A stretch of DNA of 64,000 bases, from positions 43,923,529 to 43,987,528 of the forward strand of contig NC_074720.1 in assembly GCF_947242115.1 (NCBI RefSeq), given 5' to 3'. This document shows, one piece after another, positions 45,201 to 51,468 of the stretch. Within the stretch, counting starts at the first letter, position 1, and each line of letters opens with the position of its first letter. The notes under the pieces were generated by a model. It was not told the origin of the DNA and made no database searches. It worked only from the letters and a program-made list of their open reading frames with translations. This stretch comes from Biomphalaria glabrata (taxonomy: Eukaryota > Mollusca > Gastropoda > Planorbidae). A program made the position numbers and the translations under genes.

Positions 45201-48174
45201 AGCTGCTGACATGAAATAGTGAAGGCACTGGGTTATGCGAACTGTCGCTGCAACCCTACGATGAAAGTCAAGGGACAGGTAACCATGGTGATAATGATGA
45301 GTCAACCAACCAAGCAAGCAGCCATTCTTCAATTTGTTTTTAGAGCAGTGGTTCCAGCAGGTGGTGTAAAAGTTCAGGAAATCCCACGGATAATAGTCCT
45401 ACGAGAATACTGAAACATTCAACATTTCCAAAAGCATTATATTTGAATGTACTTTGGCTGAGTGGTAGAGCGTTTGGGTTTCGAACTGAATTCCCAGGTT
45501 CGAGTCCTGGTGAAGAATGGATTTTTTTTATTTTTAGGGTACCTCTGAGTCCATCTCTAACGGGTGCCTGGCATAAGTCGGGGAAAAGTAAAGGCGTTAG
45601 GTACGTGTATATAGTTCGTCCATCGTGGTTCGATGATGACCACTTTGTCATCCAGGGGGCTGAGGGCTTTGCACTGGGGTTTTATGCCTCCTCATGTGGC
45701 TGGTGAGACCTTATGTGAGCCCGGAATGTTCGGCTGCACACTGGGCAGGTTATTCCAGCTGGAGCTAGTGTCGTTTGTCTTGCTTTTCTTTTCTGGCGTT
45801 TTTCTTCTACCTGCGTTGTTCTTTTTTCCTCAGGTACGTGTGCTGGCCACATGTCAACCTTATTAACCGTGGGCCATAAAAACAGATGACCTTTGCATGT
45901 CCTGCCCTATAGATTGTAAGGTCTGAAAGGGGAACATATTTGGTACGAAGGCTTTGTACTAGACATGTTGTCTCTTGACCAAATATGTCTATATAGCCTA
46001 AGTCCTAATTTAATAATATATAGTGTTTGTTTATTCTGTAAGGTCTGAAAGGGGAACATATTTGGTACGAAGGCTTTGTACTAGACATGTTGTCTCTTGA
46101 CCAAATATGTCTATATAGCCTAAGCCCTAATTTAATAATATATAGTGTTTGTTTATTCTGTAAGGTCTGAAAGGGGAATATATTTGGTACGAAGGCTTTG
46201 TACTATGACATGTCTCTTGACCCAATATGTCTATATAGCCTAAGCAATAATTTAATAATATATAGTGTTTGTTTTATTCTGTGAGGCGGGAATTGAAAGG
46301 AGTGAAAAGAGGAATGTCTAAATGCACCAACCAATAGCCGGCACAGCTTTAGCCAAGTCCCATAATCCCGTGGTTGGCGTAGATCCAGTCAGGACCAGTG
46401 TGTAGCCGTCGTCAATGCTTAAATATGTTGTGACTTCTGCAAATGTAGCAGACTGGAGATAGACCTTGAGAAATATAAAAAGTCCAATATGCAGCAAACT
46501 AAAAACATGGAATGTAATATTAAACATATAAACCCACAGATCAAACTTTCTTTGTACTTATTTTCCTAAGTCTGCATTGAAATATCGCATCTTTTGTTTT
46601 TGTATTGGGGGCTGGGGAGGGGGACACTTACTTCCTCACTATTGGCCCAGACGCTGTGCAAGACGCCACTAAAATAGCCCACAGTTCGATTCCTCTTGGT
46701 ACTTCTTTCCCATTCTACTCCAGTCCGGTTGAGTCCAGTCTTGAGCCAGACCCATTCAAACGTTGACTCGTGTGGTACAATGACATCAACTTGCCAGGTA
46801 TGATTGTCTGAAAGAAGTAGAAAATGTTTCGTCTTTTTTTTTTCATTAAATGGATCAAAAATCTGGCAGGGACAGAAGAAGAACTAGCTGACTTGGTGAT
46901 GCGCATTGACAGCCGCAGCATATGGCATGCAAGTCTATGCACAAGAAAAACAAATTATGACCAATAGCCAACAGGGCATTAAAAGGGACATCAGTATTGG
47001 AGGTGAAAAGCTGACTAGTGTTAGCAGCTTCAAATATCTTGGAGCTATTGTCTCAGACGAGGGAACGAAACCTGAACTACTGGCCCGAATAGCACAGTCC
47101 ACAGCAGTCTTTTCTAAACTTAAAATAATAAATTTGGGCCCGGGGGATTTTTCTAATTTCCCCGCTCCCCCACTCTAGCTACGCCACTGAAAATGTAAAT
47201 AAAGTTCATGATATCCATTTGTTAATTTAGCACAATTTGTATGATGCTAAGAGTTGGAAGGACACTTTTTAACGACTTCAAATCATTCATTTGCAATATT
47301 TTTTTTGAATCAGAAGATAAATGAATTTGAATAGTTTATGAAATGAGAATTGAATTTGAAACTTTAAAAAAAGGTTATGGAAAAAGAGACCCTCGTTAAA
47401 CAACACACAACTATGAGTTTGTACCTTTATAGGTATTTTAATTGTGTTTACAGAACATGCAATGTTCAATGCAATCTTCAAATACAAAAACAGAATTTAA
47501 TAAAATACTCTGAAAGACACAAAGATAAAGGCACATTCCTCGTCCCATATGCTAGGACAAATTTGTACAAATACTCCTTCTTCCCTAGTGCTATTAGAGC
47601 ATGGAATGGGTTGCCTGAGCTAGCCAGGAAAACCAGTGACTTGGCAGAATTTAAGTCATTGGTTAATATGCATGACTAAATGCATGACGCGTAGGACGTA
47701 ATCATCTTCTTTTTTGAAGTAACGTCTGTATTATATAAGATAAGATAAGATAAGTTTCTTTAAGTTCCTTCCTTTTTTTCGGGTTTCTCTATCTTCTATT
47801 CCATCCTCTTTCAACACACATTCATACCATTCCACATTCACACCATTCCACATTTGCACTACGCTGCGCATCGAGTGAAACATAATGCCATAAATTAAAG
47901 AAGCTGTTTTACATTTTGCGATCATAGACAAAAAAAAAATATGTCTATGGCAGTGATATTATAATTTCAAAGCTGTTTTGGTGGACTCGCAGAAGTCGTG
48001 ATGAAAGTTACAGTAAAACTTACCCGCGGTAGGATGCGCTTCTAAAGCGTCGTAAATGTTCCAGGCGCCAAGTTCCGGAAGTGATCCCAGCAGAAACAGA
48101 CGATGTCTGATACGGTTGAAGCTTGGACACCAAACTTTGAACTGAAGAACGATCTCAGTGGATTTTACCTTCAT
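24133..48174 (-). CDS. Tandem-CBM20 host gene, 13 exons (3' end not found)
   Basis: I assembled this gene by reading splice sites: 13 minus-strand exons, all GT-AG, whose phases agree at all 12 junctions. Residues 1-109 form one CBM20 fold (VLQFKVWC, LFLLGSLPELGAWN, WQVDVIVP, FEWVWLK, VEWE..KRNR) and residues 110 to about 200 a second (LVLTGSTPTTGLWDLAKAVP, FWKALVSFDALTSLDFQW). CBM20 modules bind starch or glycogen. Trp38 and Trp83 match the usual paired site-1 tryptophans; the second copy keeps Trp144 but lacks a clear VEWE Trp. A basic segment, a helical EERIVRETKTERF region and a long acidic Ser-rich stretch with no known domain follow. Start: ATG at 48174 just before the first fold. At least 911 codons, no stop reached. 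I infer an intracellular glycogen-binding scaffold: no catalytic domain or signal peptide is seen. No named family is recognised. Confidence 0.75.
24299..24845. repeat. 57-bp minisatellite in dimers, ending at the exon 13 acceptor
   Basis: Nine or so 57-bp units alternate between two types (AGGTGCTTTCAATGGGCTAT and ACGTGAGTTTAATGAACTAT), giving a 114-bp dimer. On the minus strand each unit ends TCTCTATA(TA)CAG|AC, the same string that forms the real exon 13 acceptor. 57 is divisible by 3, so 19-residue frames stay open; these are not genes. Confidence 0.9.
25124..25323. mobile_element. hAT-type MITE with 8-bp target duplication
   Basis: The ends read GGTTCTCAACCT at the left and its inverse AGGTTGAGAACC at the right, the classic hAT end seen in many animals. 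ATCTAGAT is duplicated at 25116-25123 and 25324-25331. About 200 bp, with no coding capacity. It lies in intron 12 of the CBM20 gene. Confidence 0.85.
25570..25955 (-). repeat. Dispersed repeat family D, two partial copies
   Basis: Blocks around CTTTATTCGATATCAAATAA (25.59 kb) and CCCTTGTTGGTATCAAACTA (25.77 kb) are two overlapping partial copies of family D; only the second reaches the ACCAGACA end. Confidence 0.5.
26326..26457 (-). CDS. CBM20 gene exon 12
   Basis: Acceptor CTCTTTATCCCAG|TCAG and donor GGACAAAG|GTAGATG. 132 bp, phase 0 to 0, the same length as exon 11. It includes SEEPLVETLIANVSTYPPP and ENIEVTKNPSINARMRTK. Confidence 0.7.
26630..27165. other. Intronic AT-rich DNA
   Basis: No exon, RNA gene or clear repeat was seen here, within intron 11 of the CBM20 gene. 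Confidence 0.4.
27170..27470. mobile_element. tRNA-derived SINE family A, inverted pair
   Basis: A plus-strand copy begins at 27243 with a tRNA-like head (GGTGGCTGAGTGGTTAAGCG with the GGTTCGAGTC B-box) and runs to about 27470. Just before it, 27170-27240 is the 3' end of the same family in reverse. Head-to-head SINEs can form a strong RNA hairpin in the pre-mRNA. Confidence 0.75.
27640..27790. mobile_element. Short MITE with AGCTACGCC-type ends
   Basis: CAGGGGCGTAGCT at the left mirrors AGCTACGCCACTG at the right. CGCATGCC flanks both sides, a likely 8-bp duplication. The inside is G- and C-run rich. Related ends occur at 47.1-47.2 kb. Confidence 0.65.
27840..27960 (-). mobile_element. LINE-A degraded fragment
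   Basis: Weak but ordered matches to the LINE-A 3' region (AATTTGTCTTAGCAAATG, then the GTCTTTATCTTTAA..CAGTATTTTATTAG block). Confidence 0.5.
27963..28240 (+). repeat. Dispersed repeat family D
   Basis: A nearly full copy from ACAAAGCTTATATCAACTCA to GAATTAGTCCCCTTTATA, with a GTCT microsatellite near its start. Confidence 0.7.
28438..28505. repeat. Pyrimidine microsatellite
   Basis: Three and a half copies of a TTTCTCCTTCTCCC unit. Confidence 0.85.
28676..28756. mobile_element. 81-bp TTAA-flanked MITE (piggyBac-like)
   Basis: TTAA at both ends with inverted ends CTCTTTCTCTCC / GGAGAGAAAGAG. Same length and reverse-complement content as 23399-23479. Confidence 0.8.
28810..28941 (-). CDS. 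CBM20 gene exon 11
   Basis: Acceptor CTCAATGTCCCAG|ATG and donor ACTCCT|GTGAGTA. 132 bp, phase 0 to 0. It includes MLVLPAPREMYSN and LVDDILSNVDLFKKMF. Confidence 0.75.
28975..29210 (-). mobile_element. tRNA-derived SINE family C
   Basis: On the minus strand it begins GTGGTCGAGAGG with a GGTTCGACACCCG box (tRNA-like), and it ends at GCATGCTATAAGCATGAAAG in other copies. It contains a run of G. Sister copies are at 48.3 and 61.0 kb. Confidence 0.75.
29750..29905 (-). mobile_element. tRNA-derived SINE family B
   Basis: The minus strand reads GGCTGCCTGGTCGTGCGGTT, then a GGGTTCAAACCC box and a short tail ending in AAGTTGAAGGAACAT in complement. It recurs at 37.0, 43.4, 51.8, 52.3 and 60.8 kb. 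Confidence 0.7.
30056..30235. mobile_element. 180-bp foldback/MITE with 32-bp inverted ends
   Basis: Bases 30056-30087 and 30204-30235 are inverse repeats with one mismatch (core CATTCACCAATCGTAAACAA). The inside holds two CACGTG E-box-like hexamers. No clear target duplication was found, and the superfamily is unknown. Confidence 0.8.
30428..30487 (-). CDS. CBM20 gene exon 10
   Basis: Acceptor TTTTCCCCCAG|CTACC and donor GCAGGG|GTAAGTC. 60 bp, phase 0 to 0. It encodes LPPTQNLSVNENIGTSPSAG. Confidence 0.7.
30525..30725 (+). mobile_element. SINE family A fragment
   Basis: Starts within the B-box (GGTTCAAATC) and continues through GGGCGCCCCTGAGCCCAACC to the GTGACACCCTC block. Confidence 0.65.
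30912..31185 (-). mobile_element. SINE family A
   Basis: Nearly full minus-strand copy with a tRNA-like head at its right end (GGCTGAGCGGTAAAGCG in complement). It lies in intron 9 of the CBM20 gene. Confidence 0.75.
31273..31364 (-). CDS. CBM20 gene exon 9
   Basis: Acceptor CGCACACCTCTAG|AT and donor CACTGAG|GTAAGAC. 92 bp, phase 1 to 0. It encodes VSNQVPLLDGGLCLLMYSK and SLEETPSDTE. A second AG 5 bases into the exon would break phase. Confidence 0.65.
31600..32050 (-). mobile_element. LINE C-terminal fragment fused to the 36-bp array
   Basis: The minus strand reads CVARVEAK, AEGRRAAGRLLLRYTVVCKRD, then in another frame IDTSSWGKVALDRSTWRGR. These are the hallmarks of the C-terminal region of LINE polymerases ending in a Cys-rich finger. 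It is broken by frame changes. I first read part of it as a host exon and then rejected that. Confidence 0.75.
32051..32831. repeat. 36-bp minisatellite (~22 units)
   Basis: The unit is ATCTACATTTGTGACTCCAC plus ATTATCTTCTTTAATA. Frames stay open on both strands (MWSHKCRLLKKI in complement) because 36 is divisible by 3. The left end runs straight into the LINE fragment in the same frame. Confidence 0.95.
33055..33788. repeat. 23-bp minisatellite (~32 units)
   Basis: The unit is TGTTTAAGACATACTATGTT plus TTG with small variants (ATATT, ATGCT). It lies in intron 8 of the CBM20 gene. Confidence 0.95.
33789..34050. repeat. 40-bp minisatellite derived from the 23-bp array
   Basis: About 6.5 units of GTGATGTTTAGCAGATCATT plus AATGAGACATACTATGTATT. 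The GACATACTATGT core is shared with the neighbouring 23-bp array. Confidence 0.9.
34503..35576 (-). CDS. CBM20 gene exon 8 (large disordered exon)
   Basis: Acceptor ATCTTGTTCCCAG|AT and donor GGTCTCC|GTGAGTC. 1074 bp, phase 1 to 1. It encodes 358 residues rich in Ser, Asp, Glu and Thr with short acidic clusters (SSYEDDTFALEEDDAHLDW, EEDFYGTQQELGMHLDL). If the donor is skipped, the frame runs 29 more codons to a TGA at 34411, giving a possible short isoform. The open frame also extends 5' to an ATG at 35703, but that part lies before the acceptor and is probably intronic. Confidence 0.75.
36160..36560 (-). mobile_element. LINE-A 3' end with a nested LINE fragment
   Basis: LINE-A blocks (GATTCAGGCAACCCGTTTC, then CTGAGTATTTTATCAAG) flank the insertion at 36333-36498. 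Confidence 0.75.
36333..36498 (+). mobile_element. LINE 3'-end fragment encoding a Cys-rich finger tail
   Basis: A 166-bp insertion flanked by AAATACCTT (36324-36332 and 36499-36507). It reads TCGRTFRAHIGLTSHTRRHK, a C2H2-like tail, then DDKVVIIEPRWTNYI, and ends in TATATA. Same family as the array insertions and the 45.6 kb copy. Confidence 0.85.
36565..36825 (-). mobile_element. SINE family A
   Basis: Minus-strand copy with the CAGACCTTGTGATCTATGGG tail at the left and a degraded tRNA-like head at the right. Confidence 0.7.
36985..37150 (-). mobile_element. SINE family B
   Basis: GATAATTTACTTTCTAGTCC through GGCAGGGTTTGAACC to CGCGCAAACCAACCAGGC, in reverse orientation. Confidence 0.65.
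37264..37410 (-). CDS. CBM20 gene exon 7
   Basis: Acceptor TGTTTTCTCAAG|AA and donor ACGATGG|GTAATT. 147 bp, phase 1 to 1. It encodes a charged, likely helical stretch (IQKNEERIVRETKTERFTKL). Confidence 0.75.
37705..37960 (-). repeat. Dispersed repeat family D
   Basis: Minus-strand copy from GGGGACTAATTCAG to GAGTTGATAAAAGCTTTAT. Confidence 0.7.
38210..38530. other. GC-rich transposon remnants with a long G run
   Basis: AGGGCCGGATTTACATTTAG at 38213 resembles the hAT-type end at 59451-59800. AAGCGTAGCTAGGG at 38432 resembles the AGCTACGCC MITE ends. Boundaries are unclear. A G run lies at about 38503-38519. Confidence 0.4.
38849..39693. repeat. 18-bp minisatellite with higher-order block
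   Basis: About 45 units of TGTTCGTTTTATTGCAAG. A block of ~200 bp (from the AAGTGTTCGTTTTTT..CCCAATC variant) is duplicated, at about 38970 and 39170. Frames open on both strands (e.g. CNKTNT) are a by-product of the 18-bp period. It lies in intron 6 of the CBM20 gene. Confidence 0.95.
39885..40135. other. GC-rich mobile-element remnants
   Basis: AGAGGCGGACGAGCCCG faces AAGACCGCCTCTGCGG across about 120 bp, a possible inverted pair. CCTAGCTACGC near 40125 is a MITE-type end. Classes are uncertain. Confidence 0.35.
40147..40314 (-). CDS. CBM20 gene exon 6
   Basis: Acceptor CTCCTGCACAG|AT and donor CTGGATG|GTAAGTT. 168 bp, phase 1 to 1. The product is polar with a Ser-rich stretch (HVTTSSSESVERTK); no domain is recognised. 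Confidence 0.75.
40475..40700 (-). mobile_element. LINE-A 3' UTR fragment
   Basis: The ATTACAGAGACTACTGTAAA..AATTACGTCCTACGC block matches LINE-A tails. The rest is too degraded to align by eye. Confidence 0.45.
40755..41954. repeat. 23-bp minisatellite starting at the exon 5 donor
   Basis: About 52 units of TATCAGTTGTATAGATCTTA plus ATA. Units repeat in blocks of 7-8 (161 and 184 bp between TTAGTTCTATAG landmarks at about 40812, 40996 and 41157). On the minus strand the first unit begins with the GT of the exon 5 splice donor. The eleven units nearest the exon begin GTAAGA, GTAGGA or ATAAGA, and the distal units TTAAGA. Confidence 0.95.
41955..42160 (-). CDS. CBM20 gene exon 5
   Basis: Acceptor ATTCTTTCAG|T and donor GGACCA|GTAAGA. 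206 bp, phase 2 to 1. It encodes a basic segment (VRQQEKVKHSITGRRCW, VRERRKRIEEIISW). The donor GT is the first base pair of the 23-bp intronic minisatellite. Confidence 0.7.
42300..42715. repeat. Dispersed GC-rich repeat (family G)
   Basis: CCGCCATTTTCCTTTTCTAT, CGCCATTTATGTAAC and GGCATCCCCACGGGAGT recur in the same order at 48.95-49.2 kb. It is far more GC-rich than its surroundings. No reading frame or ends were recognised. Confidence 0.6.
43225..43335. repeat. ~30-bp tandem repeat, four copies
   Basis: AACTTTGTAACTACGA recurs four times with spacers of 28-33 bp. Confidence 0.8.
43340..43520 (+). mobile_element. SINE family B
   Basis: GCTGCCTGGTCGTGC, a GGGTTCAAATCCTG box and CTCTGAAGGAACATCCG in plus orientation. 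Confidence 0.7.
43695..43815 (+). mobile_element. SINE family A 3' fragment
   Basis: GATGTAAATGCGGTTGGTCA through ACACCCTCGTTAACTG to CCCCATAGATCA. Confidence 0.55.
43990..44290 (-). mobile_element. LINE-A 3' end
   Basis: TCTTATCTTATAAAATACAG tail at the left, then the AATGGGTTGCC..SFFPSAIR-type region and the TTTATCTTTGTGTC block, reading on the minus strand. Confidence 0.8.
44339..44435 (-). CDS. CBM20 gene exon 4
   Basis: Acceptor TTGATCCACAG|AA and donor GATTT|GTAAGTT. 97 bp, phase 1 to 2. It encodes FWKALVSFDALTSLDFQW, the core strands of CBM20-2. Confidence 0.75.
44835..45112 (-). mobile_element. SINE family A, nearly full
   Basis: From AAGTTTCCCTTTCAGACC to the tRNA-like head complement GGTGGCTGAGTGGTTAAGCG at the right, in intron 3 of the CBM20 gene. 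Confidence 0.8.
45455..45925 (+). mobile_element. SINE family A split by a nested LINE fragment
   Basis: Its head (GGCTGAGTGGTAGAGCG, GGTTCGAGTCC) runs to 45608 and its tail resumes at 45842 (GCTGGCCACATG to GGTCTGAAAGGGG). Confidence 0.8.
45609..45831 (-). mobile_element. LINE 3'-end fragment nested in a SINE
   Basis: A 223-bp insertion flanked by AGGTACGTGT (45599-45608 and 45832-45841). It begins TATAGTTCGTCCATCGTGG and runs to the polypyrimidine block, the same family as the array insertions. Confidence 0.85.
45921..46285. repeat. 122-bp tandem repeat, three copies
   Basis: TTTGGTACGAAGGCTTTGTA recurs at a spacing of 122 bp. The unit includes the SINE tail GTCTGAAAGGGGAA, so the array was made from the SINE end plus its flank. 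It lies just inside intron 3 near the exon 3 donor. Confidence 0.9.
46332..46464 (-). CDS. CBM20 gene exon 3
   Basis: Acceptor TTTCTCAAG|GTCTAT. 133 bp, phase 0 to 1. It starts CBM20-2 (TLVLTGSTPTTGLWDLAKAVP). The donor used, ATTG|GTTGGT, is weak; it was chosen because it keeps phase with exon 4 and the domain alignment. Confidence 0.7.
46632..46807 (-). CDS. CBM20 gene exon 2
   Basis: Acceptor TTCTTTCAG|AC and donor GAGGAA|GTAAGTG. 176 bp, phase 1 to 0. It completes CBM20-1 with WQVDVIVPHES, WVWLKTGLNR and VEWERSTKRNR. Confidence 0.8.
46862..47135 (+). mobile_element. RTE-type LINE fragment
   Basis: Two frames give EEELADLVMRIDSRS, then IMTNSQQGIKRDISIGGEKL and FKYLGAIVSDEGTKPELLAR, the region just before the LYGSETW motif. 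It has a frame change and ends at a MITE end (CTCTAGCTACGCCACTG). Confidence 0.75.
47377..47760 (+). mobile_element. LINE-A 3' end, best-preserved copy
   Basis: An open stretch reads LQIQKQNLIKYSERHKDKGT, LVPYARTNLYKYSFFPSAIR and AWNGLPELARKTSDLAEF, then a stop and a ~70-bp 3' UTR ending in ATAAG repeats. This is the C-terminus of a CR1/Jockey-type polymerase. No upstream domains remain. Confidence 0.85.
48024..48174 (-). CDS. CBM20 gene exon 1
   Basis: 50 codons plus 1 base, from ATG to the donor GCGG|GTAAGTT. It encodes the first half of CBM20-1, with LFLLGSLPELGAWN. An untranslated exon further upstream cannot be excluded. Confidence 0.75.
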
Positions 48175-48299
48175 TTGATCTTCATAGATTTAATCTTTAC
48201 TCCATCTTCAAGACATTAAATATAGAAAAATAAATATACAAAACTAAACTCTTCACATTTAAACTGAAATATGAATTCTACGCAATTATATCGTCGTCA

Positions 48300-48550
48300 T
48301 AGTTATATATTATTGCTTTTATATAGCGCTGCTTTCATGCTTATAGCATGCTCAGAGCGCTTTTGGTCCAATCTCATTTGTGGACCAGTTGGGGGGGGGG
48401 GGGGGTATCTAGGAGTTGGTTTTCGGTGCTGCCTTTAGGCGTTCAGTAAACACAACTCTGCCCGAGTCGGGTGTCGAACCTCGAGCCCCCTTCTAGGTAG
48501 CCAAGCCAAGCCAAGTTCAAGCGCACTTGGCCTCTCGACCACGCTTCCCA
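48300..48550 (-). mobile_element. SINE family C
   Basis: Copy matching 28975-29210 with a run of about 15 G. It lies just upstream of exon 1 of the CBM20 gene. Confidence 0.75.
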
Positions 48551-48744
48551 AAAATTTCAGCTTTGAAAAGCCCAAAGCAGAGTACAAATAGCTTCGATTA
48601 GGTTTTGTATGAGCTCTTTAGTTTCTGAAGGTAACATTATTTTTTCTTTGTTTTTATTTCTAAGAATTTTGTTTTTCTTCGTTACTGCATCTATGTGTCT
48701 GAAGTCTTTCTTTTATTTTTACAAAGCTTATATCTTGTTGATGT

Positions 48745-49211
48745 CCAGGGGCTGAGCCGAAGGCTCTTCGAGCCCTAAGTTTGAAAAAAAACCTGTTTGG
48801 ACGCCAAACAGTAATAAAAAAAACCTGTGAGAACACAGTTCTGTTTGAGAGAGACCCGAGTCAATGCCTATGTAAAGCATTGCTGTTTCCAATGCCTTTG
48901 GCCCCCGACGCATGCTTGGCTGCACATGGCCGAAGGCCGAGGGCACCGGGAGCCTCCGCCATTTTCCTTCGTTGTACCAAGCTAACTGTGCGGGACCCGC
49001 CATTTATGTAACGGGCCCTTAAGGAACAGCGCATGGATGTGGGACGTGTTCGTGGGGACTTTTTTACAACCCCGCCCGTGCAAGAGGTGGACTCTCGTCT
49101 ACCCGTGGGCATCCCCACGGGAGTTATGTTTCGCCATTCATTTAGCCTAGCTACCCCCTCAAGTAGCCGTTTCCACGCAGGTGCCACGATGAGGCAGAAC
49201 AGTGTACCCGG
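48745..49211. repeat. Dispersed GC-rich repeat (family G)
   Basis: Shares the CGCCATTTTCCTT, CGCCATTTATGTAACG and GGCATCCCCACGGGAGT blocks with 42300-42715. Confidence 0.6.
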
Positions 49212-49529
49212 GCAAAGCTTATGTCAGCTTACTCTGTCGTCTGTGTGTCTGTCTGGCCAAATGTTTGTGTATTGTATTTCTCCGACATGACGTGTAGGAC
49301 GTAATTATCTTCTTTTTTTTTTTTTGAAGTAACGTCTGTCTTATATAAGGTGACACCCAGTTTCGGATCAAGCTGAAATTTTGCATAATCATTTCTTTTA
49401 TCTGACAATACAAGAATCAATATTAAAAAAAAAATTTGTGATAGTAAATTAGTTTATTTGGTATCTCAAACAAGGGAATGAAATAATACTGAAGTGGTGG
49501 TAGGCTATAAACTGAATTAGTCCCCTTTA
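49212..49529 (+). repeat. Family D repeat with a tiny LINE-A tail insertion
   Basis: GCAAAGCTTATGTCAGC to GAATTAGTCCCCTTTA. It is interrupted at about 49285-49352 by GACGTGTAGGACGTAATTAT..GTCTTATATAAGG, a LINE-A 3' tail of only ~70 bp. Confidence 0.7.
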
Positions 49530-49537
49530 GTGAAAAC

Positions 49538-51468
49538 CACTAGCGGATCCAGAACTTTGAAGTGGGGGGGGGGGCGATTTTTTTTCAAACCCTAACCCTA
49601 ACGCCCAGTAAACCCTAACCCTATGCATAAACGTGCGTACACACACACACACACACATATACATACATATATATATATATGTTTATATATATATATATAT
49701 ATGTTAGAATTATAAAAAAGCAGCATTTCTCAACCTTCAGCGAAAAACAAAACAACAGGGGCAGCGCTATAAGGTTCTCTTCTGGGGTTCTTGCTTTTTT
49801 CACTGCAGAAACGCATTCTCCTGACAAGTATAGCTCTTATTTATCAATGGATTTCGGGGCGAAGCCCCAACACCAAAAGCGTTTTCTTGCATTCTTCACT
49901 GCAGAAACGCATTCTCCTGACAAGTACAGCTCTTTATTCATCAATGGATTTCGGGGCGAAGCCCCGACGCCAAAAGCGTTTTCTTCTTTTTTCACTGCAG
50001 AAACGTATTCTCCTGACATCTACAGCTCATTATTCATCAATGGAGTTCGAAGCTCATTATTCATACTATTAAAAAAGGACCTTTTGAATAATGTTGTACT
50101 TGAAAATTATTTTAATATGAATTTATAGGCCCTTAATACATTGCAAATAAAACCGATTTGTTCCTTGAAAAGATACCCCACATATTTAGACTTTTGCTTT
50201 GGGGATCGCCGCCGAAAAAAAAATATTCAATAAATAGTATTCAATATGATTGAGTTGTAAATTGTGAATTATAGTCCCAAATTTATTTAACTAGAAAAAT
50301 ATCAGATTGAGTAAAGGTTGGTAAAAGGCGACTATGAAAACATTATTTGAGTTTATAACTCATCTCAATCATGGCTCTAATACTGAAAAATTTCGTTTGA
50401 ATTCTAACTTTTCCAATGCAAAGTCTTACTTAAAATAATTATGATAAATTCATGTGAAATTAAATAAACTCTGTCTGGAAATGGGAGGAGCGGTAGAGTG
50501 AAAACGATTAATCCTCGCTCCTTTAATAATTTCTGCTAAAGATTGCATTTGGCATTAAAGAATAGGGGTTGGGCGACTCAATATAAGAATTTAATTTATA
50601 GTGTATATAAATTATGATGGGGGAAATGCGATTGCACGTATCGCCCTTCCCTCCTGGTACAACCCTTTTTCATTTAAATTTACTAATGATACTATTTGAG
50701 ATTAGATTGTGGTATGACATAATATACAATGGGTCACATATCAATACGTAGTTTATATTATATAGATATTCAACTAATTTTGTTCACAAACTATGATTCT
50801 CCACAAAAATAGGACCGCCCCCCCCAGTATTCAGAGGTCTAGAGTGGGGAGGGCAGTACATGCAATCGCCCCCCCCCCACCCCACCGAATCGGCCAAAAT
50901 ACCAGAAAGGGAGCGACATAATATAAAATGTATATATTAATTCAACTAATTTTGTTCACAAACTATGATTTCTCCATAAAAACGGACCGCCCCCCCCCCC
51001 ACTCAAAGGGTTAAGGTGGGAAGGGCAGAAGAGGTATTCGCCCCCCCCCCCCCCACCAATCGGCAAACAGGGAACGACATAATATAAAGATCGGTTAAAA
51101 AATCAATAACAAGTCTACACAATATAGATATTACATTGATTCTATTAGCAAGCTGTGATTTCTACAAATTAATTGGACCGCCCCCCCCACTCGAAAGTGT
51201 ATGGGGGGGGGGGGGGGCGGGATTGATACCATCGCCCCCTCCCGACCCCACCAATCGGCCAACATACTAGAGGGGGGGGGCGAAATAATCTAAAAATAGG
51301 TTGAAATATAAATAATTTGTATTTATTTTTAACATAAGTAATAAATTCGTATACAAATTGTGTGAATTCTATAATAAAATTCGCCCGCCCCCCGGGGGGG
51401 GGGGAGTCGGCCGAGTGGGGGGGGCGATTGCCCCTACCGCCCCCCCCCCCCCCCTGGATCCGCCAGTG
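49538..51468. mobile_element. 1.93 kb non-autonomous DNA transposon (hAT-like)
   Basis: The ends CACTAGCGGATCCAG and CTGGATCCGCCAGTG are inverse repeats with one mismatch. GTGAAAAC is duplicated at 49530-49537 and 51469-51476, an 8-bp duplication typical of hAT. Inside, in order, are AACCCT telomere-like repeats (49591-49622), CA and TA runs, three ~96-bp repeats with a GGGGCGAAGCCCC hairpin (49800-50040), and four to five ~150-170-bp units with G/C runs (50700-51460). No transposase frame was recognised. Confidence 0.85.

Noticed and set aside
49679-50128. 149-codon frame in the 1.93 kb transposon
   Set aside because: It runs across the tripled 96-bp module, has no transposase motif and is explained by the repeats.
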